Part shown: piece by piece, positions 52,168-62,710 of the stretch
Numbering within the stretch: the first letter of the stretch is position 1
Layout: every line of letters begins with the position of its first letter
Assembly (NCBI RefSeq): GCF_000802425.1
Contig: NZ_JRUD01000019.1
Span: 62,001 to 126,000, forward strand
Length of the DNA stretch: 64,000 nucleotides
Source: Pseudomonas flexibilis
Lineage (GTDB): Bacteria > Pseudomonadota > Gammaproteobacteria > Pseudomonadales > Pseudomonadaceae
Direction: 5' to 3'
Position numbers and translations under genes: made by a program
The notes under the pieces: generated by a model
The model's input: only the letters and a program-made list of their open reading frames with translations
What the model was told of the DNA's origin: nothing
The model's database searches: none

Positions 52168-53499
52168 TCACATCGGCCGGGCCCGCCCGGTCAGCTCCAG
52201 GGCCATTTCGCTGGCGTAGCTGTCGGTCATGCCGGCGATGAAATCCAGCATGCGCAGATAGCCCCGGTACAGCGGCCAGTTCGGATCGGGCGCGTTGTTG
52301 CCCAGCAGGTCGAGCACTCGGCGATGCTTGAAGGATGGCGTGCGGCCACCATGCTGCTCGCGCGCCGCGCCGCAGAAGGCGTTGAGCAGGATTTCCAGGG
52401 TGGTGTAGGCGCCGATCTCGTGCAGGGTCTTGCGCTTGTCCTGGAAGATCTTTTCCCGGGCGGTGGCCTTGGCCTGCTGTACGCAGTAGCGCGCCGGTCC
52501 TTGCATGTGTTCCACCAGGTCGCCTTCAAGGGTGCCGGCCAACAGGGCATCGCGCTGGTCCACGAAGGCGCGGGCGGCGGCGTTGGTCAGGTGCTCGATG
52601 GCCTTGCCGCGCAAGATCGCCAGCTTGCGCCGCCGCGAGTCGTTGGGGCCGAGCTGGCGGTAGGTTTCCGGCAGGTCGTCGCCGACCAGGCCGAGCAGCA
52701 GGGCTTCGACCTCGCCGTAGTCGAGCAGCTCCATTTCCAGGCCGTCTTCCAGATCGATCAGGCCATAGCAGATGTCATCCGCCGCCTCCATCAGGTAGAC
52801 CAGCGGATGCCGGGCCCAGCGCTGTTCCTCCAACTGCGGCAGGCCCAGCTTGCCGGCGATCTGCTCCAGCACCGGCAATTCGCTCTGGTAGCAGCCGAAC
52901 TTGTGCTTCTTGTAGCCCAGGGCGTCGGCGTGGCGCGAGGTCCAGGGGTACTTCAGGTAGGTGCCGAGGGTCGCGTAGGTCAGCCGCATGCCGCCGTCGA
53001 ACTGGTGGTACTCGAGCTGGGTCAGCACCCGCAGGCCCTGGGCGTTGCCTTCGAAATGCAGGAAGTCGTTGCGCTGGTCGTCTTCCAGGTCGTCCAGCCA
53101 ACCGCGCTCCCCGGCCTGCTGGAACCAGTGGCGAATGGCATCCTCCCCGGAATGGCCGAACGGCGGGTTGCCGATGTCATGGGCCAGACACGCAGACTGC
53201 ACGATCATGCCCAGGTCGCCGGGGTCGCACCAGTCGGGCAGCTCGCCACGCAGCATCTCGCCGACGCGCATGGCCAATGAGCGGCCGACGCAGCTGACTT
53301 CCAGCGAGTGGGTCAGGCGCGTGTGGATGTGGTCGTTGCTGGACACCGGGTGCACCTGGGTCTTGCGGCCCAGGCGGCGGAAGGCGCCGGAGAAGATCAC
53401 CCGGTCGTGGTCCTTGTGGAACGGCGAGCGGCCAAGCTCCTCGGTGCCGTGCACGGGCTTGCCGAGGCGTTCGCGGCTGAGCAGGGAATGCCAGTCCAA
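52168..53499 (-). CDS. dgt: Deoxyguanosinetriphosphate triphosphohydrolase-like protein
   Basis: The 443-residue HD-domain enzyme belongs to the dGTPase family, which splits dNTPs to nucleoside and triphosphate. Features: [28 protein letters not shown] (His64), [14 protein letters not shown] (His107/Asp108), and the later [13 protein letters not shown]. The start is TTG at 53499 with AGGAG 8 bases upstream, giving the canonical [15 protein letters not shown]. Type 2 bacterial dGTPase-like proteins vary in nucleotide preference. Confidence 0.92.
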   Translation of the reverse strand: MDWHSLLSRERLGKPVHGTEELGRSPFHKDHDRVIFSGAFRRLGRKTQVHPVSSNDHIHTRLTHSLEVSCVGRSLAMRVGEMLRGELPDWCDPGDLGMIVQSACLAHDIGNPPFGHSGEDAIRHWFQQAGERGWLDDLEDDQRNDFLHFEGNAQGLRVLTQLEYHQFDGGMRLTYATLGTYLKYPWTSRHADALGYKKHKFGCYQSELPVLEQIAGKLGLPQLEEQRWARHPLVYLMEAADDICYGLIDLEDGLEMELLDYGEVEALLLGLVGDDLPETYRQLGPNDSRRRKLAILRGKAIEHLTNAAARAFVDQRDALLAGTLEGDLVEHMQGPARYCVQQAKATAREKIFQDKRKTLHEIGAYTTLEILLNAFCGAAREQHGGRTPSFKHRRVLDLLGNNAPDPNWPLYRGYLRMLDFIAGMTDSYASEMALELTGRARPM

Positions 53500-53593
53500 G
53501 GGCGGGTCTCCTGAAGGGGCGGAGGCTCAAGCTTGGCCATTTGCGGTGGATTGGACAAGCGAGCAGGGCGTCGTTCGCGGCGCGATTGTCTGC

Positions 53594-53628
53594 CGTAGGG
53601 TGGGTAACTCGCGCAGCGATTACCCACC
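53594..53628. repeat. Palindromic repeat, GGTGGGTAA/TTACCCACC type
   Basis: Perfect nine-base arms (53599-53607 and 53620-53628) enclose a twelve-base loop, preceded by CGTAG. It belongs to the same family as 5386-5416. Confidence 0.6.
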
Positions 53629-53642
53629 GAAGGCGGGTGCCC

Positions 53643-53679
53643 TGCGGTAGACAAGGCTGCGCCGTTGTCTACCCTGCGG
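53643..53679. repeat. Palindromic repeat, GGTAGACAA/TTGTCTACC type
   Basis: Perfect nine-base arms (53646-53654 and 53665-53673) enclose a ten-base loop. It lies directly beside the previous unit. Confidence 0.6.
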
Positions 53680-53712
53680 TTCTGCTGCGGCCCCTCCACG
53701 GGCACTGAAACG

Positions 53713-53734
53713 AAAAAGGCGCCCGAAGGCGCCT
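53713..53734 (-). terminator. Rho-independent terminator of fabAB
   Basis: Read on the minus strand, AGGCGCC and GGCGCCT surround a TTCG tetraloop and are followed by a T run, 21 bases after the fabB stop. Confidence 0.85.
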
Positions 53735-53755
53735 CTCTCAATTCCGCGACCGGGC

Positions 53756-54976
53756 TTACTTGCCCTGCCAGCGCTTCAGGATCAGGGTGGCGTTGGTGCC
53801 GCCGAAGCCGAAGCTGTTGCTCATCACGGTGTCGATCTTGGCGTTCTCGACGGTGCTGCGCTGGATCGGCAGGTCGGCGACTTCCGGGTCCAGCTCTTCG
53901 ATGTTGGCCGAACCGGCAATGAAGTTGCCTTCCATCATCAGCAGGCAGTAGATCGCTTCCTGCACGCCGGCGGCGCCCAAGGAGTGGCCGGACAGGCTCT
54001 TGGTGGAGCTGATGGCCGGGGCCTTGTCGCCGAACACTTCGCGCACGGCGCGGGCTTCCGCGACGTCACCTACCGGGGTGGAAGTGCCGTGGGTGTTCAG
54101 GTAGTCGATCGGGCTGTCGACGGTGGCCAGTGCCTGCTGCATGCAGCGCACTGCGCCTTCGCCGCTCGGGGCGACCATGTCGTAGCCGTCGGAGGTGGCA
54201 CCGTAACCTACGATCTCCGCGTAGATCTTGGCGCCACGGGCCAGGGCGTGCTCCAGCTCCTCGACCACCACCATGCCGCCGCCGCCGGCGATCACGAAGC
54301 CATCACGCTTGGCGTCGTAGGCGCGGGAGGCCTTCTCGGGGGTGTCGTTGTACTGGGTGGACAGGGCGCCCATGGCATCGAACAGGAAGCTCTGGCTCCA
54401 GTGCTCCTCTTCACCGCCGCCGGCGAAGACGATGTCCTGCTTGCCCATCTGGATCTGCTCGACGGCGTTGCCGATGCAATGTGCGCTGGTGGCGCAGGCC
54501 GAGGAGATCGAGTAATTGACGCCCTTGATCTTGAACGGGGTGGCCAGGCACGCGGACACGGTGCTGCCCATGGTGCGCGGGACGCGGTACGGGCCGACGC
54601 GCTTGACGCCTTTTTCGCGCAGGGTGTCCAGGGCTTCCATCTGGTTGAAGGTGGAGGCGCCGCCCGAGCCGGCGATCAGGCCGGTGCGCGGGTTGGAGAT
54701 CTGCTCTTCGCTCAGGTTGGCATCGGCAATGGCCTGCTGCATGGACAGATAGGCAAAGGCTGCTGCGTCGCCCATGAACCGGTAGACCTTGCGATCGATC
54801 AGCTCTTCCAGATTCAGGTCAATCGAGCCGGAGACCTGGCTGCGCAGACCCATTTCGGCATAGGACGGATTGAAACGGATGCCCGGGCGGCTGGCGCGCA
54901 GGTTGGCGGAGACGGTTTCTTTGTCATTGCCCAGGCAGGACACGATGCCCAGGCCGGTAATCACGACGCGACGCAT
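53756..54976 (-). CDS. fabB: 3-Oxoacyl-ACP synthase I
   Basis: The 406-residue condensing enzyme elongates unsaturated fatty-acid intermediates. The active site is C161 ([11 protein letters not shown]), H296 ([11 protein letters not shown]), K326 and H331 ([11 protein letters not shown]). The glycine-rich C-terminus ([11 protein letters not shown]) is standard. The gene follows fabA by 12 bases in one operon and ends with a terminator, the classic fabAB arrangement of Pseudomonas. Confidence 0.97.
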   Translation of the reverse strand: MRRVVITGLGIVSCLGNDKETVSANLRASRPGIRFNPSYAEMGLRSQVSGSIDLNLEELIDRKVYRFMGDAAAFAYLSMQQAIADANLSEEQISNPRTGLIAGSGGASTFNQMEALDTLREKGVKRVGPYRVPRTMGSTVSACLATPFKIKGVNYSISSACATSAHCIGNAVEQIQMGKQDIVFAGGGEEEHWSQSFLFDAMGALSTQYNDTPEKASRAYDAKRDGFVIAGGGGMVVVEELEHALARGAKIYAEIVGYGATSDGYDMVAPSGEGAVRCMQQALATVDSPIDYLNTHGTSTPVGDVAEARAVREVFGDKAPAISSTKSLSGHSLGAAGVQEAIYCLLMMEGNFIAGSANIEELDPEVADLPIQRSTVENAKIDTVMSNSFGFGGTNATLILKRWQGK

Positions 54977-54988
54977 ACGGATTGACCC

Positions 54989-55504
54989 TTAGAAATTGTC
55001 AGTGGAAGTGAACAGGCCGACACGCAGGCCTTCGGCGCTGTAGATTTCGCGGCCATCGACGCTGACGCTGCCATCGGCGATGGCCAGGATCAGCGAGCGG
55101 TTGATGGTGCGCTTGATGTGCAGGTTATAGGTGACCTTCTTGGCGGTGGGCAGCACCTGGCCGAAGAACTTCACCTCGCCCGATCCCAGGGCGCGACCGC
55201 GGCCGGGGTTGCCCTGCCAGGCCAGGAAGAAACCGACCAGTTGCCACATGGCGTCCAGGCCCAGGCAGCCGGGCATGACGGGATCGCCTTCGAAGTGGCA
55301 GCCGAAGAACCACAGGTCCGGGTGGATATCGAGCTCGGCGACGATCTCGCCCTTGCCGTACTTGCCGCCGACGTCGGAAATATGGGTAATCCGGTCGACC
55401 ATCAGCATGTTCGGCGCGGGCAGTTGCGCATTACCCGGGCCAAACAGCTCACCGCGGCTGCAGCGCAGCAAGTCTTCCCGGGTGAAGGCGTTCTGTTGTG
55501 TCAT
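54989..55504 (-). CDS. fabA: 3-Hydroxydecanoyl-ACP dehydratase/isomerase
   Basis: The 171-residue hot-dog enzyme dehydrates 3-hydroxydecanoyl-ACP and isomerises the product, the branch point to unsaturated fatty acids. The catalytic pair is His70 ([14 protein letters not shown]) and Asp84 (LGLDAMWQL), as in E. coli FabA. GAGGAA lies 6 bases before the ATG. A possible half-palindromic operator lies 120 bases upstream. Confidence 0.97.
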   Translation of the reverse strand: MTQQNAFTREDLLRCSRGELFGPGNAQLPAPNMLMVDRITHISDVGGKYGKGEIVAELDIHPDLWFFGCHFEGDPVMPGCLGLDAMWQLVGFFLAWQGNPGRGRALGSGEVKFFGQVLPTAKKVTYNLHIKRTINRSLILAIADGSVSVDGREIYSAEGLRVGLFTSTDNF

Positions 55505-55620
55505 GCGAGTTCCTCAATAGTCCCAGTCATGGCTCTGGGTAAATCGTTCATCTGCACGCGCGTGACGGTGCAAATCAGCCTAAGAGACAGTCGCCTGGGC
55601 GAGAAAGTCACAGGCAACGG

Positions 55621-55635
55621 GATACAAGTGTTCGC
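55621..55635. promoter_or_regulatory. Possible DesT/FabR-type operator upstream of fabA
   Basis: On the fabA strand the site reads GCGAACACTTGTATC, an imperfect palindrome around CACTTG. In P. aeruginosa the repressor DesT acts on fabAB, and its site is palindromic. I cannot confirm that this sequence is that operator. Confidence 0.35.
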
Positions 55636-55662
55636 CAAATGCGAATCCGAAGTGCAGAAACT

Positions 55663-57603
55663 TTAGCACTCGCCGTCAGGCGACTCCTTGCGTTCGGTCA
55701 GCCAGCGTAGCAGCAGGCGCTGTAAATCGGCCCGTTTGAAGGGTTTTGCCAGGTAGTCGTTCATGCCGGCCGCCAGGCAGGCTTCGCGGTCCCCGGGCAG
55801 CGCGTTGGCGGTCAGCGCGATCACCGGCACCTGCGCGTAACCTGGCAGGGTGCGCAGTACCCGGGTCGCGCTGAGGCCGTCGAGCTCGGGCAGCTGGCAG
55901 TCCATGAGGATGGCGTCGAACTGCTCGGAGCCGGCGCGCTGCAGGGCTTCGCGACCGGTGTAGGCCTGGCTGATGCGATAGCCCAGACTGCGCAGCATGG
56001 CCTGGGTGACGGCCTGGTTTACCGCGTTGTCCTCGACGATGAGGATGTGCTGGCCACCGCCGAGTGCCGCATCCAGCGGTTCCCGATCCGGTACGTTCGC
56101 GCCTTGCAGCGAGCACTCGAGGGTCAATTCCAGGGTAAAGGTGGAGCCGCTGCCGGGCTGGCTGCGCGCAAACAGCTGGCCGCCCATGCCCTCGGCGAGG
56201 GTGCGGGCGATGGACAGGCCCAGGCCGGTGCCGCCATAGCGGCGGGAGATCGAGCTGTCGGCCTGCTGGAAGGGATCGAACATGCGCGCCAGCCGCTCGG
56301 CCTCGATGCCGATGCCCGAATCCTGCACGGCGCAGCTGAGCCGCAGGCGCGATTCGTCCACCTGCTGCCAGCGAACTTCCAGGCGCACGCCGCCACGCTC
56401 GGTGAACTTAAGGGCGTTGCCCAGCAGGTTGACCAGGATCTGCCGCAGGCGGGTGGGATCGCCGCGCACCTCGTAGTCCTCCAGGCCCGGCTGAGTGTCG
56501 GCCTCCAGGCTCAGGCCGCGCTGCTGGGCGCCCGGCTGGAAGGCCTGCAGGGTGTTCTGCAGCAGCTCGGCGAGGTTGAACGGGATGTGTTCGAAGTCCA
56601 GCGAGCCGCGTTCGATGCGCGAGAAATCCAGGATGTCGTTGATCACCTTCAGCAGGTGTTCGGTGGATTCGTTGGCCAGTGCCGTGTACTCGGCCTGCTC
56701 GGAATCCAGGGGGGTGGTTTCCAGCAGCTGCAGCATGCCGAGCACGCCGTTCATGGGGGTGCGCAGTTCATGGCTCATCATGGCCAGGAAGTCCGATTTG
56801 GCACGGTTGGCCGCCTCCGCTTCCTCACGGGCCAGGGTCAGCTGGCGAATGCTGATCTGCTGCTCGCGGTTGGCGGTGGCCAGTGCCACCGCCAGCTGGT
56901 TGATATGGCGGGCCAGGTCGCCCAGCTCGCGAATGCGCGGCTCGGGCAACAGGGCAACCTGTTGGCCACGCCCGATAGACAGCACCGCGCGGTCCATGTC
57001 GCCGATGGGGCGGGACAGGCCGCGGGCCAGACGCTGGGCGAGCAGCAGTGTGAAGGACAGGGCGAAGGCCAGCAGCAGGCCCGCGCTGATCAGTATCTGC
57101 CGCTGGCGCTCGCTGAACGGGTTGTCGGTCATGCTGACGCGCACCCAGCCGAGCCGTTCCTCCGTCAGCGAGGACTCGTCGCGGCCGAAGGGCAGGAACG
57201 GATCGCTCAGGGGGATCGGCTGGCGGCGAATCGACGCCACATAAAGGGACACATTTGCCTCATTGGGCGCGGCCGGCTGGCCACCCACCGCAAGCAGGCG
57301 ATCGTTGTGATCGTAGACCTCCACGGCACGCAGATAGGGGGTATCCAGGCTGCCCTGCAGCAGACTCTCCAGCACCAGCGGGTTACCGGTGATGACGCCG
57401 AACTCGGTAGCTGGAGCAAGCTGGTCGGCAATCAGTTGGCCGACCTGATCGCGCTCGGCACGCAGGTCCTGCAAGCGCGTGTGGGTGAAGTAGGCGATCA
57501 GCAGCAGTCCGAGCGCAAGCGCCGGCAGCAGGCTGACCATCAATGTGCGGGTGTGGATGTTGCGGCTGTGCCAGGAGAAAAAATGCCAAGGGGTGCGTTT
57601 CAC
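55663..57603 (-). CDS. BarA/GacS-like hybrid sensor histidine kinase
   Basis: The 646-residue kinase has a helix at about 22-42, a periplasmic domain of the BarA N-terminal type ([37 protein letters not shown]), a helix at about 170-190, HAMP, a HisKA domain with His278 ([12 protein letters not shown]), an ATPase domain (N396 region) and a receiver domain with Asp568. No HPt domain is present. In P. aeruginosa the hybrid kinase beside fabAB (PA1611) is reported to interact with RetS; position and domains suggest an orthologue. The start is GTG at 57603 with GGAGG 7 bases upstream, overlapping the binding-protein stop (GTGA). Confidence 0.93.
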   Translation of the reverse strand: MKRTPWHFFSWHSRNIHTRTLMVSLLPALALGLLLIAYFTHTRLQDLRAERDQVGQLIADQLAPATEFGVITGNPLVLESLLQGSLDTPYLRAVEVYDHNDRLLAVGGQPAAPNEANVSLYVASIRRQPIPLSDPFLPFGRDESSLTEERLGWVRVSMTDNPFSERQRQILISAGLLLAFALSFTLLLAQRLARGLSRPIGDMDRAVLSIGRGQQVALLPEPRIRELGDLARHINQLAVALATANREQQISIRQLTLAREEAEAANRAKSDFLAMMSHELRTPMNGVLGMLQLLETTPLDSEQAEYTALANESTEHLLKVINDILDFSRIERGSLDFEHIPFNLAELLQNTLQAFQPGAQQRGLSLEADTQPGLEDYEVRGDPTRLRQILVNLLGNALKFTERGGVRLEVRWQQVDESRLRLSCAVQDSGIGIEAERLARMFDPFQQADSSISRRYGGTGLGLSIARTLAEGMGGQLFARSQPGSGSTFTLELTLECSLQGANVPDREPLDAALGGGQHILIVEDNAVNQAVTQAMLRSLGYRISQAYTGREALQRAGSEQFDAILMDCQLPELDGLSATRVLRTLPGYAQVPVIALTANALPGDREACLAAGMNDYLAKPFKRADLQRLLLRWLTERKESPDGEC

Positions 57604-58514
57604 GGGGAGGCCTCCAGGCGTTGCAGCGCTTGTTCCAGCTGGTGCGGATCGGTCATGGGGATGCCGAGCGACAGGGCGACCCGGGTATTGCCCATTACCT
57701 TGAAATGGGCTGGGTAGAGTTCGTGGGGCCAGGTGGCGGGATCTCGGTCGAGCAGGGTGCCGAGGGTGTCGAGCCAGTCCTGCTGATCGCTGTAGGTGCT
57801 GACCAGGCTGCCGGCATGCACGAAGGCCGCAGTTGGGCCGATCAGCGCCTGGCGCCGGCCATAACTGCTCAACAGCAGGGTCTTGATGGTGTGCGGGTTG
57901 TACAGGTGCGGGTCGTCGAGACCCAGCAGCACGTCGCTCTGGTCGAGCAGGCGGCCGAGAACCCGGGGGTCGCGGGTGTTCGGCCAGAAGTGCGCATTGA
58001 TCTCCAGCTCGCCCGCGGGCGTCACCTGGCGCAGCTCCTGGACGAGGAAGGCACTGTCGTTGCTGTACAGCACGCCAATGTGGCGGGCCTGGGGTAGCAG
58101 GAGTCGGATCAGGTTCAGCTGGCGCGCGAGCGGCGGGTCACCCCACAGCAGGGTGATGCCCAATGGCTGTCGGCGCCCCAGGATCTGTCGTCCTTCGATC
58201 CGGTTGACCTGCATGACCAGGGTCGGCGGCCCTTCCACGGAGCGCTGGCGCCAGTCGAGCAGCTCTGGGCCGATGAGGATCAGGCGCAGATCCCGTGGCA
58301 AGTCCGCGACCGCCGGCAACTGCTCGGCACGGGAAAACTGCACACGATCATCCGGCCGGCTGGCCTGTAGGCCCACGAGGAAACGCTGCAGGGCCGGACT
58401 GCTCTCCTGAGCCGCGACCAGGATCTCCAGTGCCTGTACGGCTGGCGCTCCGGCCAGCAATAGCACCGCAAGGCCAGCTGCCCGCAGTGCGTTCATCCTT
58501 GAAAGAGTGGTCAT
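57600..58514 (-). CDS. Periplasmic ABC-type substrate-binding-like protein
   Basis: The 304-residue protein has a signal peptide (ending near VQA-LEIL, about residue 28) and a fold resembling the ABC_sub_bind family of periplasmic binding proteins ([30 protein letters not shown]). There is no ABC permease or ATPase gene nearby. Instead it lies between a TonB receptor gene and a hybrid kinase gene. It may therefore relay ligand binding to the kinase. The start at 58514 has no good ribosome-binding site; ATG 58496 is an alternative and both give signal peptides. Confidence 0.8.
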   Translation of the reverse strand: MTTLSRMNALRAAGLAVLLLAGAPAVQALEILVAAQESSPALQRFLVGLQASRPDDRVQFSRAEQLPAVADLPRDLRLILIGPELLDWRQRSVEGPPTLVMQVNRIEGRQILGRRQPLGITLLWGDPPLARQLNLIRLLLPQARHIGVLYSNDSAFLVQELRQVTPAGELEINAHFWPNTRDPRVLGRLLDQSDVLLGLDDPHLYNPHTIKTLLLSSYGRRQALIGPTAAFVHAGSLVSTYSDQQDWLDTLGTLLDRDPATWPHELYPAHFKVMGNTRVALSLGIPMTDPHQLEQALQRLEASP

Positions 58515-58518
58515 GGAG

Positions 58519-60648
58519 TCAGAGTTCTACTCCTGCGGAGAGCCAGTAGACGTGGCGCTGTTTGTAATTGGTGTTCCGGCCGCCGAGTGGGTTGTCGTCC
58601 AGGCGCTGTTGCCAGGTGCCGCTCAGTTCAATACCGGTGCTGCCCATCTGGAACCGTTTGGTGACATGCAGATCAAGCCGTTCGAAGCGGTTTTCGTTGA
58701 GGCTGTCGGCCCCGAGATAGGTAAGGTTGCTATTCCAGCCTCGGCCCCATTCGCGCAGCCAGCTCAACGAGCCGCTGTGGCGCGGCGTCAACTCACTGTC
58801 GTAGTGGTGGGTGGCCTGGAATTCGATATAGGCGTAGCTCAGACGCAGTCGGTCGCTCTGCCCGAGCTGCCAGTTGGCATCGCTTTCCCAGCCATGGAAG
58901 CTCAAACGGTCATCATTGGTGGGGCTGGGATCGCCAAGCGAGGGCCAGAAGGTAATCAGGTCGGTAATGTCCTCGTCAAACAAGCGCACATCCAAATGCA
59001 GGCCGAGGTTGGCAAAGTGTCCGTTGTAGCCCAGTTCACGGGAAACGATATGCTCCTGGCGCAGCCCGCCCTGCGCATGACTGCTCAGGAACAGATAGGC
59101 TGACCCTTGGCCCAGCACGGCAGGCTGCAGGTTGCGCACCCGCATTCGCCAGTCGGCCGACTCTTCGAACATATCCGGTGAGCGAACCGCCTCGGCGTAC
59201 ACTGCCCGTATGCCATGGGCCGGGTGAAACAGATAGTTGACGGCTACGCGGGGCGACAGGGATTCGCCGATCATGCTGTCATGCTCGTACATCGCGCCGC
59301 CTTGAAGGAGCCATTCGGAGGTCGCGTACCACTCGAGATGTCCAAACACCCGGGCGATGTTCTTGCTGCGCGAGCCGTCGAAGTAGGTTTCCGAGGTGAC
59401 GGCATCGTGCCGGTAACTCGTACCGCTGATTAGCCGCAGGTGATCGCCGATACTCAGCGTGTCTTGAACCTCGAGATCGAACCGGTTTTCGCGGCTGTTG
59501 GCATTGAGCAGGCCGCAGGTATATGCGTCGAATCCCAGAAGGCTAAGGTCCTGCATCAACTGCTGTGTCAACGTCATCTGTTGCGGTGTGGCAGGTACGG
59601 GTTGCGCGCCTTGCCCGGAGGCATAGGCGATCAGGGCGTTGACGTATGAGGGCGATTGTCCATAGAGCTGCGATAGAGCGGGACTGAAATAAATCTGTGG
59701 CGCGCAGGCGCGCCATTCCTGGATGCGCTCCCAGTGCTGCACCGCCCCCTGCACGTAAACCCTGTGGGTAGGGGAGAGGTCGATATTCCAGCGCAGGCTG
59801 GCAGCGTAGTCCCGGGCGTCGACATCGGCACGTGAGTCCTGCAGGTTGGCCGGGTAATCATTGGAATACTCGTAGTTCTTGTCCTGATTGGTGCCCGACT
59901 TCAATGCCAGTTGCCAGTCGAGCGAGTGACGGCTGTCCAATTCATGAGTGCTGCGCAGATTGAGGCGCGACAGTCGCTGGCTGTCCGGAAAGTCGTTGCC
60001 CCGGCGATCCATGTCAAAGCGGTCATGATCGAATGCGGACAAGGATATGCGCATGGCGCCACCGTCCCAGCCGAAACCGTGCCTGGCGTACCAGTCTTCA
60101 ATGCCTCGCTTGCCAGTTGTGTAGCTCAGTTGGGTGCCCAGGCTATCACTGGGTTGGCGGGTGATGATGTTAATCACACCCAACAGTGCATTGGCTCCAT
60201 AGCTCACAGTGTTCGGACCGCGGAACACCTCGATGCGCTCGATATCTTCGATTGCTACCGGGATGTCTACCCAGTCGACCTGGGCGAGCGCGGGGCGGTA
60301 TACCGAGCGGCCGTCGACCATGACTTGCAGGCGCCTCGCTGCGGCACCCAATCCGCCGTGGTAGTTGACCGTGGTGGCGCTACCCTCGGGAATCACCAGC
60401 ATGCCCGGCACGAGTCGTAGCAGTTCGGTAATTTCCCGCGCGCCGCTGGTACGGATCAGCTCGCGGTCGAGCACTGTGATGCTGCCGGGCACGGCAGCGG
60501 GGGCTTGTTGCAAACGTGTGGCGGTGAGGATTTCTGGAAGCTCAGTGGTGCCGAGAAAAAGCTCGAAGGCATGTGCGCGACCCACAGAGCACAGGGTCAG
60601 CCCCAGAAGCAGGGGCGGCAGCGATTTCGCTAATCCGGGGAATGGCAC
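58519..60648 (-). CDS. TonB-dependent outer-membrane receptor
   Basis: The 709-residue protein has a signal peptide (ending near AHA-FEL, about 27), a plug domain (VPGSITVLDRELIRTSGARE, GSATTVNYHGGLG, DIERIEVFRGPNTVSYGANA) and a beta-barrel. A possible TonB box is EILTATR near residue 38. It does not end in the usual Phe but in VEL. The start is GTG at 60648. The substrate is unknown; there are no siderophore or transporter genes nearby. The gene is the first of a three-gene unit with the binding protein and the hybrid kinase. Confidence 0.92.
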   Translation of the reverse strand: MPFPGLAKSLPPLLLGLTLCSVGRAHAFELFLGTTELPEILTATRLQQAPAAVPGSITVLDRELIRTSGAREITELLRLVPGMLVIPEGSATTVNYHGGLGAAARRLQVMVDGRSVYRPALAQVDWVDIPVAIEDIERIEVFRGPNTVSYGANALLGVINIITRQPSDSLGTQLSYTTGKRGIEDWYARHGFGWDGGAMRISLSAFDHDRFDMDRRGNDFPDSQRLSRLNLRSTHELDSRHSLDWQLALKSGTNQDKNYEYSNDYPANLQDSRADVDARDYAASLRWNIDLSPTHRVYVQGAVQHWERIQEWRACAPQIYFSPALSQLYGQSPSYVNALIAYASGQGAQPVPATPQQMTLTQQLMQDLSLLGFDAYTCGLLNANSRENRFDLEVQDTLSIGDHLRLISGTSYRHDAVTSETYFDGSRSKNIARVFGHLEWYATSEWLLQGGAMYEHDSMIGESLSPRVAVNYLFHPAHGIRAVYAEAVRSPDMFEESADWRMRVRNLQPAVLGQGSAYLFLSSHAQGGLRQEHIVSRELGYNGHFANLGLHLDVRLFDEDITDLITFWPSLGDPSPTNDDRLSFHGWESDANWQLGQSDRLRLSYAYIEFQATHHYDSELTPRHSGSLSWLREWGRGWNSNLTYLGADSLNENRFERLDLHVTKRFQMGSTGIELSGTWQQRLDDNPLGGRNTNYKQRHVYWLSAGVEL

Positions 60649-60742
60649 AGGACAACTCGTTTCAGGCCAGGAAAGGCCGGCATGTTAACCGAGACGGTGG
60701 TGCCACGGGCAAGGCGGTACTGTCCGCAACGGCCGCGCTCCG

Positions 60743-60748
60743 TATAAT
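60743..60748 (+). promoter_or_regulatory. Candidate -10 box of gpsA
   Basis: A perfect TATAAT lies 35 bases before the gpsA ATG. No good -35 is seen at the expected spacing. Confidence 0.5.
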
Positions 60749-60783
60749 GCGCCGTCGCCACGGGGGTGGCTGGAGATAAAAGA

Positions 60784-61806
60784 ATGACTGAACGACAACC
60801 CATTGCGGTTCTGGGTGGGGGAAGCTTCGGGACGGCCATCGCCAACCTGTTGGCAGAGAATGGCCAGATCGCGCGCCTGTGGATGCGCGATGCCGAGCAG
60901 GCGGAAACGATGCGCCGCGAGCGGGAAAATCCCCGCTACCTCAAGGGCATCCGTATTCATCCCGGCGTGGAGCCGTGCAGCGATCTGGCCGAAGTGCTGG
61001 CCGCTTGCGAACTGGTGTTCGTTGCGCTGCCCTCCAGCGCGCTGCGCCAGGCCCTGCAGCCAGTGGCCGAGGCGCTGCGCGGCAAGCTGCTGGTCAGCAC
61101 GACCAAGGGGATCGAGGCGCAGAGCTTCAAGCTGATGAGCCAGATTCTCGAGGAGATCGCGCCGCAGGCCCGCATCGGTGTGTTGTCCGGTCCGAACCTG
61201 GCGCGTGAGGTGGCGGAGCACGCACTGACCGCCACGGTCATCGCCAGTACCGATGAGGAGCTCTGCCGTCGCGTGCAGGACGCGCTGCATGGCCGTACCT
61301 TCCGGGTCTACGCCAGCAGCGACCGTTTCGGTGTCGAACTGGGCGGTGCGCTCAAGAACGTCTACGCCATCATGTCCGGTATGGCCGCCGCCATGGGCAC
61401 CGGGGAAAACACCAAGAGCATGCTGGTGACCCGCGCCCTGGCGGAAATGACCCGCTTCGCCGTGCGTCTGGGCGCCAACCCGATGACCTTCCTGGGCCTG
61501 GCCGGTGTCGGAGACCTGATCGTCACCTGCTTCTCTTCCAAGAGCCGCAACTACCAGGTGGGCTACGCCCTGGGGCAGGGGCTGTCGTTGGAGGAGGCGG
61601 TGGGTCGCCTGGGAGAGGTGGCCGAGGGGGTCAACACCCTCAAGGTGCTCAAGGGCAAGGCCGAGGAATTGCAGGTCTACATGCCGCTCGTGGCCGGTCT
61701 GCATGCGATCCTCTTCGAGGGGCGCACGGTGGACCAGGTCAGCGAGGCGCTGATGCGTGGCGATCCCAAGACCGACGTGGATTTCATCCCGGCCAGTGGT
61801 TTCTGA
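60784..61806 (+). CDS. gpsA: Glycerol-3-phosphate dehydrogenase (NAD(P)+)
   Basis: The 340-residue enzyme makes glycerol-3-phosphate from dihydroxyacetone phosphate for phospholipid synthesis. The cofactor motif is [12 protein letters not shown], then [13 protein letters not shown], the active-site region [12 protein letters not shown] and [16 protein letters not shown] (60773-60776) lies 7 bases before the ATG at 60784; an in-frame ATG at 60766 lacks a site. Divergent from the TonB receptor gene. Confidence 0.96.
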   Translation: MTERQPIAVLGGGSFGTAIANLLAENGQIARLWMRDAEQAETMRRERENPRYLKGIRIHPGVEPCSDLAEVLAACELVFVALPSSALRQALQPVAEALRGKLLVSTTKGIEAQSFKLMSQILEEIAPQARIGVLSGPNLAREVAEHALTATVIASTDEELCRRVQDALHGRTFRVYASSDRFGVELGGALKNVYAIMSGMAAAMGTGENTKSMLVTRALAEMTRFAVRLGANPMTFLGLAGVGDLIVTCFSSKSRNYQVGYALGQGLSLEEAVGRLGEVAEGVNTLKVLKGKAEELQVYMPLVAGLHAILFEGRTVDQVSEALMRGDPKTDVDFIPASGF

Positions 61807-61840
61807 TCGGGTCGGGTATCACTAACCGAGGAGTAAGACC

Positions 61841-62188
61841 ATGCAGGACCCGAAAGCCGAACTGCGCCGCGAAGCCTTGTTGCTGCGCGTACTGTGGATG
61901 CTGGTATTCGTCATCGTCTGGCAGCTTGCCGAGCTGGTGCTGCTCTGCCTGGTGGTGGTGCAGTTGCTGGTGCGCCTGGTGCAGGGCGAACCGAACCGGG
62001 CGCTGATGGATTTCGGCGACAGCCTGAGCCGCTATCTGGCCCAGATCGGCCGTTTCGAGGCCTTCCACAGCGATCGCAAGCCCTGGCCATTCGCCGACTG
62101 GCCGGCTGCACGCGCTCCGGAGCGGGATGTCGAGCCGGTTGCGCCGGCGCCGGTCAAGCCCGCAGACGATACCGCGCCCCGCCCATGA
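61841..62188 (+). CDS. DUF4389 domain-containing membrane protein
   Basis: The 115-residue protein has two adjacent membrane helices (about 14-48), then the DUF4389 block LMDFGDSLSRYLAQIGRFE and a proline/alanine-rich tail. It lies between gpsA and sixA with a four-base overlap (ATGA) to sixA. DUF4389 proteins have no assigned function. A comparable gene occupies this place in P. aeruginosa. Confidence 0.85.
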   Translation: MQDPKAELRREALLLRVLWMLVFVIVWQLAELVLLCLVVVQLLVRLVQGEPNRALMDFGDSLSRYLAQIGRFEAFHSDRKPWPFADWPAARAPERDVEPVAPAPVKPADDTAPRP

Positions 62189-62640
62189 GGCTCTGGTTGC
62201 TGCGCCACGGCGAAGCGCAACGCTTCGCCCCGCAGGATGCCTTGCGGGCGCTGACCGAACAGGGGCGTCGGGAGGTGCTGGAAAGCGCAGCCCAGCTGCG
62301 CGGGCGACCCCTTGAAGCCATCCTGGCCAGCCCGTACGTGCGGGCCCGCCAGACGGCCGAGCTGGTTGCCGAGACGCTGGGCTACCCCGGCGTGGTGGAA
62401 ATCCAGGCCTGGCTGACGCCGGACAGTGACCCCGCGGATGCGTTGAGTCAGCTGTTCCGGCGGCCCGAAGGCGAGTTGCTGGTGGTCACTCACCAGCCCT
62501 TCGTCGGCGCGCTGGCCGGGCTGTTGCTGCACGGCCACCGCCAGTCCCCGCTGCCCATGCGGACCGCCGCACTGGTCGGCCTGGAGGGGGATTACCTGCT
62601 CGCTGGCGCCATGGACCTGCTCGTCCAGCCTTCCCGCTAA
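62185..62640 (+). CDS. sixA: Phosphohistidine phosphatase SixA
   Basis: The 151-residue histidine-phosphatase-superfamily enzyme begins MRLWLLRHGEAQ, with the catalytic His8 of the RHG motif. LASPYVRARQTAELVAETLG holds the second phosphate-binding arginine, and LVVTHQPFVGALAGLLLHG holds the second His. SixA dephosphorylates histidine phosphoproteins such as EIIA-Ntr or ArcB-type domains. Co-translated with the DUF4389 gene. Confidence 0.93.
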   Translation: MRLWLLRHGEAQRFAPQDALRALTEQGRREVLESAAQLRGRPLEAILASPYVRARQTAELVAETLGYPGVVEIQAWLTPDSDPADALSQLFRRPEGELLVVTHQPFVGALAGLLLHGHRQSPLPMRTAALVGLEGDYLLAGAMDLLVQPSR

Positions 62641-62710
62641 GCTTTTTGGTGATGGTTGCAGCCGCAGCGGCAGTCGTCGCTTGCGCAATCGGCGAACCCG
62701 TGAAACATTA

